IMG/VR virus record: IMGVR_UViG_3300027796_000251
Coordinates: 1 to 24,357 of that record
Length of the DNA: 24,357 nucleotides
Strand: one strand, 5' to 3'
Source of the DNA: a virus
Made by a program: the position numbers and the translations under genes. The notes beneath the pieces are model-generated. The model was not told the DNA's origin and searched no databases. It was given only the letters and a program-made list of their open reading frames with translations. How positions within the stretch are numbered: the stretch's first letter is position 1; each line of letters begins with the position of its first letter. Shown piece after piece: positions 14,759 to 23,348 of the stretch.

Positions 14759-14837
14759 TTGCTGATAATTATTTTACTTAATAATATATATAAACATAAT
14801 ATATTATTCAATTTTGTTTTGCCTAGGGGTGTACAAA

Positions 14838-15010
14838 GGGAAAACGAGCTGGATGAATTCATCGCCTATATAAAAAATTTGCCGGTTTTGAACGAAGAAT
14901 TATCTGCGGTGATTGAGCGCGATAAAAAAGAACTGAGCGGTGAACCAAAGAGACCTGAACTTCCGGTTAAATCAATCCAGCATTCATCTCAATTTTGCTG
15001 CTGTCCTTAA
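14838..15010 (+). pseudogene. Possible gene remnant
   Basis: The 373 nt between the membrane protein and the HTH gene (14759-15131) contain one stretch that reads like real protein, starting 'ENELDEFIAYIKNLPVLNEE' and continuing 'LSAVIERDKKELSGEPKRPE'. It has no usable start codon or ribosome binding site, the N-terminal side merges into AT-rich non-coding DNA, and the end ('HSSQFCCCP') looks out of frame. Its base composition is less AT-rich than the flanks. I interpret it as the truncated end of a lost gene; no family recognised. The rest of the gap holds only the promoter at 15065. Confidence 0.3.
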
Positions 15011-15064
15011 ACTTTTTGATTCCACGTGAAATTACGCCAATTCATATTTATTTTTGTTTAACCA

Positions 15065-15093
15065 TTGTATTTCGCATCGAGATATGTTATAAT
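15065..15093 (+). promoter_or_regulatory. Extended -10 promoter of the HTH-Mod-Res-AAA-S8 operon
   Basis: TTGTAT (15065-15070), a 17-nt spacer ending TG-T, and TATAAT (15088-15093). The predicted start of transcription is about 40 nt upstream of the HTH gene. No other comparable promoter is seen before the end of the protease gene, so this probably drives all five genes. Confidence 0.75.
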
Positions 15094-15140
15094 AGTTTAA
15101 ATGGAGTTAATATATCAGTTTATTAAAAGAGGTGTGTGAA

Positions 15141-15332
15141 TTGGCAATAGATAATGAGAAATGGGTTAGCCTTGAAGACATAGCCGATTATATAGGAGTA
15201 AATAAGGACACTATCCGTAACTGGATTAAGAAGGACGCTATTCCGGCACATCGAATCGGTCGGTTCTGGAAGTTCAAAAAGACGGAAATCGATGAATGGG
15301 TAGCCAGCGGTAAAAGCGCGGAAATAGTCTGA
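15141..15332 (+). CDS. Excisionase-family helix-turn-helix protein (HTH_17), operon regulator
   Basis: A 63-aa protein. AAAGAGG (15126-15132) is ideally spaced from TTG 15141; the GTG at 15132 overlaps the SD. The sequence reads NEKWVSLEDIADYIGVNKDT followed by 'IRNWIKKDAIPAHRIGRFWK' and 'FKKTEIDEWVASGK'. This is the full MerR/excisionase-type winged helix ('v.eiAdylgVs..TI..W.k...iPa.kiGr.wkFk..eid.Wv'). Small proteins like this head many restriction-modification and other defence operons, where they probably act as autoregulators rather than as recombination factors. There is no tyrosine recombinase nearby, which fits the regulatory reading. The gap of 79 nt to the methyltransferase holds a small ATGCC/GGCAT hairpin (15366-15381). 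Confidence 0.85.
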   Translation: MAIDNEKWVSLEDIADYIGVNKDTIRNWIKKDAIPAHRIGRFWKFKKTEIDEWVASGKSAEIV

Positions 15333-15411
15333 ATACAGCTAATCCTAAGAATAATAAGCTTAACCATGCCGCAATAGGCATATTCGATGTTATGAAAGAG
15401 GAGTAACCAAT

Positions 15412-17025
15412 ATGAACAGTTTGGAAAAAAGTAAGCAGGATTTAATCGCTGAGATTGACAAGCGCATTTCCGATAAGATTATTGAGCAGTCAAACGCTGA
15501 TTTATTAAAAAAATTAATCATTAACGCCGAGACTTTGACTGAGGCTGTAGATATCGCTAAACTCGGCACAACATATAAAAGAACGGGTTTCCATTTTGAT
15601 AAACGCAATGAAAAGATGGGTGATACAGTAAAATATTTTAAAAAGAACGATGTGTTGTCTTTCAGAACGAGCGAGGACGGCTTAACCCATAAGCTCATCG
15701 TTGGCGATAACTATGATGCCTTGCTTAATCTACTTATACAATACAGAGGCGCGGTAGATGTAATCTACATAGATCCTCCTTACGGAAAAGACAGTATGGG
15801 CGAGTTTGCACAGACGAATTATGATAACGCGATAACGAGGGACAATTTGTTGTCAATGCTTTATTCACGCCTTGTGCTTGCAAAGCAACTTCTTTCTGAT
15901 AGCGGCGTTATTTTTTGTAGTATAGATGATAGAAATCAAGCCTATGTTAAAGGTTTATTTGATGAAGTGTTTAGAGAAAGTAATTTTATTTCTTGTATAA
16001 CACGTGCAACTGGAACTCCGACAGGTGGCGGTTTCGACGGATTAGTAAACGAACTTGATTATATTCTTGCTTATGCAAAAGATAAACTCGATGTTACAAT
16101 TCAAGGCGTAACATTCAGTGAAAAAGATGCGATTATTTATAATTTGAAAGATGAAATTGGCAAATATCTTATTCGCCCATTGCGGAGAACAGGTGGCGAA
16201 GATAGGCGTGAAGATAGACCAACAATGTACTACGGCATAAACGCACCAGATGGAACTGAAGTTTTTCCTGTTGCTCCTTCTGGTTATGAAAGCCGTTGGA
16301 TTTGTGGCGAAAAGAAATATAAGGAATTGGTTGCAAATGGATTAATTGAATGGAAACAAGTCGAGAAAAACGGCGGCTTAGTTTGGCAAGTCTATCAAAA
16401 ATTTTATGTTGAAGATAGGAAAAAACAGCCAGGTAATTTGTGGACTGATGTTGAAGGAAATAAAAAAGCGACGCGAACCATGAGAGATATATTTAATGGC
16501 GAAAAAGTGTTTGATTTTCCAAAACCAGTTGGGCTGATAACAAAGATTCTTGAAATTGCAAGCAATTCAGATTCAATCATTCTCGACTTCTTTGCTGGCT
16601 CTGGCACAACAGGGCAAGCTGTCCTTGAACTAAACAAAGCGGACGGCGGCAAACGACAGTTTATTCTTGCCCAGCTAAACGAAATAACCAATACTACTCC
16701 AAATGGCGTGGTGCTTGACGTTACAAGCAAACGCTTAAAACGGGTTATGACAGGCTCTTGCTATGATGGCACAAAAGATTTTAGGTGGCTTGATAATAAC
16801 ACTCCGCTTGGAGATAACCTTGATGTTTATGATATTGCTACCGTTAACCCTTGTGAAACGAGTAAAGGTCAAACTCCGTTTGATGTAATTGACGAAACAC
16901 TCTACGGTCAGGCTCCGCTCGCTGTTACTGACAAAATCAAATGGGTATGCGAGAACTTCGACGGTACGCAAAAGAAGGTTGAAACTGACGGCGAATATAA
17001 AAGGCGTATAGGAGGCGAAGGATAA
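15412..17025 (+). CDS. mod: Type III-like site-specific DNA-methyltransferase (Mod), beta class
   Basis: A 537-aa protein; ATG 15412 with AGAGGAG 8 nt upstream. DPPY (D121-Y124, in VIYIDPPYGKDS) is the catalytic motif IV, and FAGSGTT (394-400, in ILDFFAGSGTTGQAV) is the S-adenosylmethionine-binding motif I. The order DPPY before FAGSG defines the beta class, as in type III Mod proteins that make N6-methyladenine on one strand of an asymmetric site. The stretch between about 200 and 370 (from ITRATGTPTGGGFDGLVNEL to the 'PGNLWTDVEGNKKATRTMRD' region) is the probable target-recognition domain. The gene ends directly at the start of the helicase gene. Both catalytic motifs are intact, so it should be active. 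The recognition sequence cannot be read from the protein. Confidence 0.93.
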   Translation: MNSLEKSKQDLIAEIDKRISDKIIEQSNADLLKKLIINAETLTEAVDIAKLGTTYKRTGFHFDKRNEKMGDTVKYFKKNDVLSFRTSEDGLTHKLIVGDNYDALLNLLIQYRGAVDVIYIDPPYGKDSMGEFAQTNYDNAITRDNLLSMLYSRLVLAKQLLSDSGVIFCSIDDRNQAYVKGLFDEVFRESNFISCITRATGTPTGGGFDGLVNELDYILAYAKDKLDVTIQGVTFSEKDAIIYNLKDEIGKYLIRPLRRTGGEDRREDRPTMYYGINAPDGTEVFPVAPSGYESRWICGEKKYKELVANGLIEWKQVEKNGGLVWQVYQKFYVEDRKKQPGNLWTDVEGNKKATRTMRDIFNGEKVFDFPKPVGLITKILEIASNSDSIILDFFAGSGTTGQAVLELNKADGGKRQFILAQLNEITNTTPNGVVLDVTSKRLKRVMTGSCYDGTKDFRWLDNNTPLGDNLDVYDIATVNPCETSKGQTPFDVIDETLYGQAPLAVTDKIKWVCENFDGTQKKVETDGEYKRRIGGEG

Positions 17026-19161
17026 ATGCTGCAAGAAGCAAAAGACCTCCAAAACGCCGCCGTAACCCGTCTTGTTGACCTAACCCACACGCTGGACGAA
17101 ATCACATTTAAAGCCCCGACCGGTAGTGGCAAAACCTATATGATGGCAGATATGATGAATCGCATTCTCTCCGAAGATGAGGATGTTGTTTTCCTTGTCT
17201 CTACACTTTCAAAAGGTGACCTCGCAACGCAGAACTACGAGAAGTTTTTGGAGTATTCCTCAAAAGGCGATTTTACGGAGTTAAACCCCTACCTCATATC
17301 AAGCCAAATCGCCGGAGAAGAACGGCTCTTCGTGCCGACGGTTCACAATGTTTATCTGTTGCCGCGAGACCTTTATAAAAAAGGTGGTCGGCTTATGCAG
17401 GGAGCGATGGAAAGCTTTTTGCAAAATATAACTTCAGATGAATGGTTCGGAGGACTGGGACAAAAAGTTTACCTGATAAAAGACGAGTGCCATATTGCGA
17501 CAAACAACCTTGACAGCCTGTCAGACAAGTATTTTGATAAAGTCTATAACTTTTCCGCTACGCCGAAGCTTTCTCGCGGTCAGAATCCTGATGTCGAGAT
17601 AAAAAACGATGATGCGGTTGCTGCAAAACTTATTAAAGATATTGAGCTTATTGATGATGCAAATGTAAAAGTCGCTGATGCAATTTGCAAGTTTGAAGAG
17701 ATAAAGGCTGACTATCGTAATTTTCTCGGTGTTAATCCCTGCCTGATTATCCAAATATCGAATAAAGATAAAGCCGAGGAAGAACTGCGGGAAATTTATG
17801 CGGAATTAGACAAAGCGGAGCATCTTGATTTGAAATGGATGTTGATTGTAAATGACGATAAAGAGTGTGATACAAACGATACCTTTAAGGCGAAAAAGCT
17901 CCCGGTCAGCAAGTGGAAAGATTATGCTAAAGAGAACCTTTCTACAATTGACATTATCATCTTCAAAATGGTCATAACCGAAGGCTGGGATATTCCCCGT
18001 GCCTGTATGCTTTATCAAATGAGAGATAGTAAAAGTAAGCAGTTAGATGAACAGGTCATGGGACGCGTTCGTCGTAATCCACGCTTGCTTGATTTTGAAC
18101 GGTTATCAGACGAAGCACAGACGCTCGCTATGACTTCGTGGATTTGGGGAATCATTCCTGAAGAGTTGAAGAAAGCGTTCGCTGTTAAACTTCAGCAGGA
18201 CAGCCACTTTATAACCGATGAGATTAAGATAAAAATCACACGATTGAACTCGTTAGGCAAGAAAGCTTCATTTGACCTTGCAGCGTTTCTTTGCGATCAG
18301 CCTGTTGTGAGTGCGCCGACAAGTATTTTCCAGCTCTACTCCGCTTTCAAAAAAGCGGATAACGGCGTTCAGACCATGTGCGATACCTACTCCACCGATT
18401 ATTCCAAATGGCGCGAGTTTACCGAGAATATTGAAGCAGTTCAGAAAGAAAACAATCTGCATATCTGCAATTACGCCATCAGCATGGAAGTGACAAAAGA
18501 CGAAGAGGGGAACGATTTAGAAGTTTCGTTTGCACTCGCTTCGCACTATACAGACAACGGGAATTATATCAACATCACAGATTGGGTATGGAAGCGAGCG
18601 GACGGAAAAGAAAGGTTCTCATTCGACAGTGATGCTGAGCGTAAATGGACTGAAATACTAAAAGACCTTACGCGAGAAGACAGTGCTTCCGGTGAAAGAG
18701 TCGGCAAACGGGTTAAAGTTGGTAAAAAAAATCCTATGGCTGGGCAGACCGACTTATTTGGAGAAGTTCAGCCTGAATTTCTTGATGAAAAAAACATTTA
18801 TCTGTGGGGAAAGAACTATGTACCTAACTCGTCGATAAAGTTTGAGTATTATCTGGGTGCCTTACACTCTTCTTATCCAGACTTTGTTATGAAGGACTGT
18901 TATGATCGCATTCATATTTTTGAGGTTAAGAGCGTTAATATTTCCTCAAATATGGTAGGTGGCTTCGATAACAACATATACAAAACTAAGCTGGAGGAAT
19001 TGAAAAGGGCTTATAAGCAAGCATCAAAAATTACCGAACAAATTTTTTATCTGCCGATTTTGCGAGATGAGGTTTGGCGTATATTTCAGTATGTCAACGG
19101 AACCGAAAGCATTTTTACAAAAGATCAGTTCCTGAGCTTTTGTAAAAAGAAGCCGGTATAA
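17026..19161 (+). CDS. res: Type III-like restriction subunit: DEAD/DEAH helicase with C-terminal nuclease (Res)
   Basis: A 711-aa protein whose ATG follows the Mod stop codon without a gap; GGAGGCGAAGG (17010-17020) is its ribosome binding site. Walker A is APTGSGKT (30-37), Walker B is DECH (in VYLIKDECHIAT), motif III is SAT (NFSATPK), and the C-terminal helicase motif is QVMGRVRRNPR. Near the C-terminus, 'SYPDFVMKDCYDRIHIFEVK' shows the D...EVK arrangement of a PD-(D/E)XK nuclease. Type III Res proteins of the EcoP15I group are near 970 aa; this one is compact, but the start is well supported and all motifs are present, so I do not consider it truncated. It would act with Mod as an ATP-dependent restriction complex. 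Confidence 0.9.
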   Translation: MLQEAKDLQNAAVTRLVDLTHTLDEITFKAPTGSGKTYMMADMMNRILSEDEDVVFLVSTLSKGDLATQNYEKFLEYSSKGDFTELNPYLISSQIAGEERLFVPTVHNVYLLPRDLYKKGGRLMQGAMESFLQNITSDEWFGGLGQKVYLIKDECHIATNNLDSLSDKYFDKVYNFSATPKLSRGQNPDVEIKNDDAVAAKLIKDIELIDDANVKVADAICKFEEIKADYRNFLGVNPCLIIQISNKDKAEEELREIYAELDKAEHLDLKWMLIVNDDKECDTNDTFKAKKLPVSKWKDYAKENLSTIDIIIFKMVITEGWDIPRACMLYQMRDSKSKQLDEQVMGRVRRNPRLLDFERLSDEAQTLAMTSWIWGIIPEELKKAFAVKLQQDSHFITDEIKIKITRLNSLGKKASFDLAAFLCDQPVVSAPTSIFQLYSAFKKADNGVQTMCDTYSTDYSKWREFTENIEAVQKENNLHICNYAISMEVTKDEEGNDLEVSFALASHYTDNGNYINITDWVWKRADGKERFSFDSDAERKWTEILKDLTREDSASGERVGKRVKVGKKNPMAGQTDLFGEVQPEFLDEKNIYLWGKNYVPNSSIKFEYYLGALHSSYPDFVMKDCYDRIHIFEVKSVNISSNMVGGFDNNIYKTKLEELKRAYKQASKITEQIFYLPILRDEVWRIFQYVNGTESIFTKDQFLSFCKKKPV

Positions 19162-19181
19162 AATATGAAGGAGAGTGCATT

Positions 19182-20150
19182 ATGGCTACTTCTGAGCAAC
19201 TTATAACTTTATTAACGGCACATTATGACGGCGATAATGAGCGGCTTAAAACGGTAGCCTTACAGATAGCTGCTCACGAGGCAAAGATTGGGCATACCGT
19301 GCTTGCTCAGTCAATTAAAGACCTTGTAATGAAGCGGAGTGCAACAGGTGCTATTATTAATCGAATTGCACCTATTGATAATAGCTTAATCATAAAAAAG
19401 ACAACAAAAAATCGCATAAGTGATCTTATTGTATCTGCAAAGCTTAGTAAACAAATTGATAATATCATTTTGGAATTTGCTCAACGCTCAAAGTTGAACA
19501 AAAATGGCTACTTTAACCGTAGAAAGATTTTATTAGAAGGCTTACCGGGAACAGGCAAGACGCTTACTGCTTCTATTTTTGCGAACGAATTGAAGCTTCC
19601 CCTTTATGTGGTGCAATCAGACAAGTTGATAAGTAAATTCATGGGCGAAACAGGAGCTAAACTTCGTCAGATTTTTGATGTTATTTCACAGCAGATAGGA
19701 ATTTATTTCTTTGATGAATTTGACTCAATAGGTTCAGAACGTGCATCGGATAATGATGTAAAAGAGATGCATCGCGTTCTAAATCTCTTTTTACAGTTTA
19801 TAGAGCAAGATACTTCAGAAAGTATTATTATTGCGGCAACAAACAGCGGTAATCTTTTAGACCAAGCGTTATTCCGTCGTTTCGATGATGTTTTACGATT
19901 TGAGCTTCCAGAGGAAGATGAAATAGAAAAGCTCTTAAAACTGAAACTGAGCAATTTTGCGGCAAAAAAACTAATCACAAAAGATATTATCGAATTGTCT
20001 GTAGGACTGTGCCACGCAGATATAACGAAAGCCTCTGAAAATGCGATTAAACAAGCGATATTGACTGACAAAAAGCAAGTGTCTCCCGATGTGTTGAAGG
20101 AAATGCTTGAAGAAAGAAAGAATGTGTATCAGTCAAAGGAGGGTAAATAA
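19182..20150 (+). CDS. AAA+ ATPase, IetA-like
   Basis: A 322-aa protein, ATG 19182 with AAGGAGAG 20 nt after the Res stop. Residues 1-110 are helical and would be a partner-binding region. The AAA+ core follows: Walker A GLPGTGKT (120-127), Walker B IYFFDEFD (174-181), sensor 1 IIAATN (216-221), arginine-finger segment FRRFDD (231-236) and a small helical lid (GLCHADITKASENAIKQAIL). This is the classical FtsH/katanin-like AAA module. An AAA+ ATPase immediately upstream of a subtilisin-like protease is the ietAS arrangement, described as a stability toxin-antitoxin pair on an Agrobacterium Ti plasmid, with the ATPase as the protective partner, and as an anti-phage defence pair. The stop overlaps the protease start by one base (TAATG), so production is coupled. 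Confidence 0.85.
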   Translation: MATSEQLITLLTAHYDGDNERLKTVALQIAAHEAKIGHTVLAQSIKDLVMKRSATGAIINRIAPIDNSLIIKKTTKNRISDLIVSAKLSKQIDNIILEFAQRSKLNKNGYFNRRKILLEGLPGTGKTLTASIFANELKLPLYVVQSDKLISKFMGETGAKLRQIFDVISQQIGIYFFDEFDSIGSERASDNDVKEMHRVLNLFLQFIEQDTSESIIIAATNSGNLLDQALFRRFDDVLRFELPEEDEIEKLLKLKLSNFAAKKLITKDIIELSVGLCHADITKASENAIKQAILTDKKQVSPDVLKEMLEERKNVYQSKEGK

Positions 20151-22645
20151 TGCCACGATTTGATAATATCTTTTTGACCGATACAGGAACAGCGGTTGAT
20201 TTCACTTCTGCTCCCCAAAGGGGAGGAGCAGCTACTATCCCTACGCGTTCAAACAGACGAACACACAGTAATGCTCTGCTTGCTCAATTTCAAAATGCCC
20301 AACAACATTTTCAGAATTACACGCCAGAACAAGTAGCCGCAATATCATATAACACAGGCACCTACATAGAGTTCTCGAGTGCAACTAATTGCGATTTGAT
20401 TACCAAGAGTTTAGAGAACATTCGACAAGGGATAAAGCTTCTTAATGTTCGTGACATTGTTACACAGGATGATACTGGGGCGAATGTCGTAACGACAAAA
20501 GCTACGGTATTTATTCCATCTGGGAAAGAGCAAGTTTTTATTAAAAAGATAACCGAATTTGCCACGACTGATACCCTCTATGGCAAGCCAAAAAACAATG
20601 ATTTGGTAAGCAGTATCGAATCTATTTCAGATGCTTTAAAAATCAGTTCTTTTTGGGTGGGGCGTCCACAAGATATGCCTACAGATACTGCTTCGTGGTA
20701 TGAATTGTGGGTAGATATCAACGAGGACAATTTTGAAGTGATAAAAAATCAGGCTTTTAATATCCTTGACGAATTGCATGTTTCTCATTGTAATTCGGAC
20801 AATTGTATTCGTTTTCCTGAACGTTTGGTAATACTCGCTTTGGTAAATAGGACAAATCTACTTGATATAATTAAGCAAGGTACAACTATTGCCGAAATTA
20901 GAAAGCCGGCAGAACCAAACGCTTACTTCGTTGATTCTAATTTAGGTGAACAGACCGATTGGGCAAACGATTTACTTGCCCGGACACATTATACTGATAC
21001 AGGTGTAGCGGTTTGTGTTTTAGATACCGGCATTAACAGAAACCATTCTTTGATAACTCCATATATGCCCAATACAGGTATGACAGTAGAAACTTCATGG
21101 GGCATTGATGATAATATAGGACACGGTACAAATATGGCGGGTGTAATTTTATATAATGATTTACGCCGTTATTTGATTTCGAGCTCAACATTTAATCTCA
21201 GCCACTCAATTGAATCAGTAAAAATACTCGGTGCAACAGCCACAACTCCATCTTTGTATGGCGCAGTCACTGAAAATGCCGCTCTGCTTCCAGAAATATT
21301 ATCGCCTATAACTAAGCGAATTTACTGTATGGCAGTAACTGATCCTAAAAGCAGTTCAAATGACGGACAACCTTCTTCATGGTCTGGAGCTATAGATAAA
21401 ATTTCTTCAGATGGGCAAAAGCGTCTGTTTATCATTTCAGCAGGAAACGTTGACCTTTTTTATTTGCAAGCAAATGGGGGTTACCCAGATGCCTGCTTAA
21501 AGAAATCGGTTGAAGATCCATCACAAGCTTGGAATGCATTGACAGTTGGGGCATACTCTACTGATACAACCATTCCGGCAACGGTCTTGACAGCAGGATA
21601 TTCTGCTGTTGCTCAGGCAGATGAACTTTCGCCTTATAGCTCAACTTCTATAAGCTGGGGTTCACAATGGCCTGTTAAACCCGAACTCGTATGCGATGGC
21701 GGCAATGTCGCAACTGACGGAACAAATTTTACAGAGCATGATGAGCTATCAAAGCTAACATTACATAAAGACATTAGCAGAAGGCTATTTGATACGATAT
21801 GGGCTACAAGTGCCGCTACTGCACAATGCTCATATATTGCAGGAGAATTGTTTTCGGCATATCCTGATATGCATCCCGAAACTGTTCGAGCCTTACTCGT
21901 ACATTCTGCAAGATGGACGGATTCAATGAAATTACAATTCGGTTTTCCTGACTCAAAAACACAGGGTAGAAAAAAATTGCTAAGGACTTGCGGTTATGGA
22001 GTGCCCGATTTAGGCAGAGCAAAAGATACTCTTAATAATCGGGTAAATATGATTATCGAAAGCGAGATACAACCATACGAAAAGACCCCAAGCTCTGTGC
22101 CAAAAATGAAAGAAATGCATTTTCATACACTTCCATGGCCTGTAAATGTACTGCAAACATTGGAAAACACAAATGTAAAAGTTCGTGTTACTTTATCGTA
22201 TTTTATTGAGCCCGGACCCGGACAAAAAGGATGGAAGAATAAATACAGATATGCATCTTGTGGATTGCGTTTTGAAATTAAACGTCCTAATGAAACAGTT
22301 CAACAATTTCAACAACGCATTAATAAAGCGATGCGCGAAGATGATTATCAAAACACAAACACAACTGACAACAATTGGTATTTGGGTGAAAGAAACAGAG
22401 ATGTAGGTTCTATCCATTCTGATGTTTGGGAAGACACCGCAATTAACTTAGCTCAAAGCGATAGCATAGCGGTTTTTCCTGTTGTTGGGTGGTGGAGAGA
22501 ACGAACAAACCTTAAAAAGTATAATTCCCGAATTAGGTACTCGCTTGTCGTTTCGATTGAAACGCCAGAGGAGACGGCAGATTTATACACCACTATTATG
22601 ACTAAGATTGCAAGCAGAATCACAGTACCAATTACAACGCCATAG
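20150..22645 (+). CDS. Subtilisin-like S8 family serine protease, IetS-like
   Basis: An 831-aa protein, ATG 20150 sharing its A with the TAA of the ATPase gene; GGAGGG lies 8-12 nt upstream. The catalytic triad is complete: D292 in VAVCVLDTGINRNHS, H325 in NIGHGTNMAG, and S554 in WATSAATAQCSYIAG; the oxyanion-hole Asn is N433 in FIISAGN. There is no signal peptide or transmembrane segment, so it works in the cytoplasm. Residues 1-275 are a large N-terminal region without recognised motifs, and about 230 residues follow the protease domain ('HFHTLPWPVNVLQTLENTNV', 'LRFEIKRPNETVQQFQQRIN', 'RYSLVVSIETPEETADLY'), resembling the beta-rich tail of defence-associated S8 proteases. It is the probable toxic effector, restrained or directed by the AAA+ partner; that is inference from ietAS. 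Confidence 0.88.
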   Translation: MPRFDNIFLTDTGTAVDFTSAPQRGGAATIPTRSNRRTHSNALLAQFQNAQQHFQNYTPEQVAAISYNTGTYIEFSSATNCDLITKSLENIRQGIKLLNVRDIVTQDDTGANVVTTKATVFIPSGKEQVFIKKITEFATTDTLYGKPKNNDLVSSIESISDALKISSFWVGRPQDMPTDTASWYELWVDINEDNFEVIKNQAFNILDELHVSHCNSDNCIRFPERLVILALVNRTNLLDIIKQGTTIAEIRKPAEPNAYFVDSNLGEQTDWANDLLARTHYTDTGVAVCVLDTGINRNHSLITPYMPNTGMTVETSWGIDDNIGHGTNMAGVILYNDLRRYLISSSTFNLSHSIESVKILGATATTPSLYGAVTENAALLPEILSPITKRIYCMAVTDPKSSSNDGQPSSWSGAIDKISSDGQKRLFIISAGNVDLFYLQANGGYPDACLKKSVEDPSQAWNALTVGAYSTDTTIPATVLTAGYSAVAQADELSPYSSTSISWGSQWPVKPELVCDGGNVATDGTNFTEHDELSKLTLHKDISRRLFDTIWATSAATAQCSYIAGELFSAYPDMHPETVRALLVHSARWTDSMKLQFGFPDSKTQGRKKLLRTCGYGVPDLGRAKDTLNNRVNMIIESEIQPYEKTPSSVPKMKEMHFHTLPWPVNVLQTLENTNVKVRVTLSYFIEPGPGQKGWKNKYRYASCGLRFEIKRPNETVQQFQQRINKAMREDDYQNTNTTDNNWYLGERNRDVGSIHSDVWEDTAINLAQSDSIAVFPVVGWWRERTNLKKYNSRIRYSLVVSIETPEETADLYTTIMTKIASRITVPITTP

Positions 22646-22674
22646 GCAAAAGAAATGTTGAGAAAAGGTTTGTC

Positions 22675-22706
22675 AACACCGGAAAATGGTGTTATCAAGC
22701 TTTTTT
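22675..22706 (+). terminator. Weak terminator-like hairpin after the protease gene
   Basis: AACACC (22675-22680) and GGTGTT (22688-22693) form a 6-bp stem with a 7-nt loop; a TTTTTT run follows at 22701-22706, seven nt after the stem. The distance to the T run makes efficient termination uncertain. The remaining 22707-22951 is non-coding with nothing else that I can name apart from the terminal-repeat-like sequence at 22823. Confidence 0.4.
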
Positions 22707-22822
22707 CTATAGTTATGGTGGCATATTTCATAACCCTCGTTGCGTGCTCTCCTCTTTAGACAAACTGGAGTGCTTATTAAATAGTAACATAAATTGTTAT
22801 TGTTGCTATTGCCATATAGACT

Positions 22823-22841
22823 TGTACCCAAAAATGTGGTA
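22823..22841. repeat. Degenerate IS3-type terminal-repeat-like sequence
   Basis: TGTACCCAAAAATGTGGTA resembles, in the same orientation, the putative IS end TGTACCCCAAAGAGTGGACA 129 bp to the right. It may be the relic of an earlier insertion of a related element. Similarity is partial and could be chance. Confidence 0.3.
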
Positions 22842-22992
22842 TCACTAAAAATTTCAAAGGAAAGAAAAAATGCAGGGGAATGACATCTGTATAAGGAAAA
22901 ACAAACCTAAGCTAAAATATTAATACTTTTTAGCGGAATTAAACAATGAAGTGTACCCCAAAGAGTGGACACATTTTAATTGTGTAATTGTA

Positions 22993-23320
22993 TCACATTG
23001 ACATCACCTCATTTTTTGATGTAGTTTTTTATGGGCTGCGGGATCACCTTTCCGGTCAGATGGGAGCCACCTGCCCATGGCACCAACTTGTTGTATCTGC
23101 CCAACCCTCGGTGAAAATATCAAACACGCCAAGTTTTTGTACCTTTTACTTGTCATGGTGGAGCGGTGGAGATTTTTTCGCCCCACGTGTAAGCGAAAAA
23201 ATACTACCGACTACCGTGACAACACAGACATGATATAATGTTTCTAAGGGCGTTAAGCGCATCAGGGCTTAACCCCTTAGCTGCTATTAATCATGCGCAA
23301 ATTGATTGCTGGTCAATTTA
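22993..23320 (-). other. Structured non-coding stretch resembling the leader of a type I toxin locus
   Basis: Read on the minus strand, this contains CCGGAAAGGTGATCCCGCAG (around 23056-23037) and then GAGGTGATGT (23010-23001) just before ATG at 22998, which is followed immediately by TGA. That arrangement resembles the 5' region of short holin-like type I toxin genes of Firmicutes, cut at the start codon. Inverted repeats nearby are ATTTTTTCGC/GCGAAAAAAT (23172-23202), CTAAGGG-C-GTTAAG/CTTAACCCCTTAG (23244-23280) and AAATTGA/TCAATTT (23299-23319). An extended -10 (TGATATAAT, 23231-23239) points rightwards. The resemblance is from memory of such loci and needs a search. Confidence 0.3.
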
Positions 23321-23348
23321 CGGGAGCTCGCCTTTGGAAATAATTGCG

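Noticed and set aside
14759-15010. 83-codon ORF as an intact gene
   Set aside because: The apparent start is directly after the previous stop in AT-rich DNA with no ribosome binding site; only the C-terminal part looks coding, so it is listed as a remnant.
15141-15332. HTH protein as an excisionase for a nearby integrase
   Set aside because: No tyrosine integrase is present, and the gene is transcribed with a restriction operon; a regulator role fits better despite the family name.
17026-19161. Res subunit as a truncated pseudogene because it is shorter than EcoP15I Res
   Set aside because: Its start has a good SD immediately after Mod, and Walker A, DECH, SAT, motif VI and the EVK nuclease motif are all present in one open frame.
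23004-23233. Short ORFs on both strands between the protease and the transposase (60 and 81 codons)
   Set aside because: Neither shows protein-like composition or translation signals at its start; the region is better explained as structured non-coding DNA.
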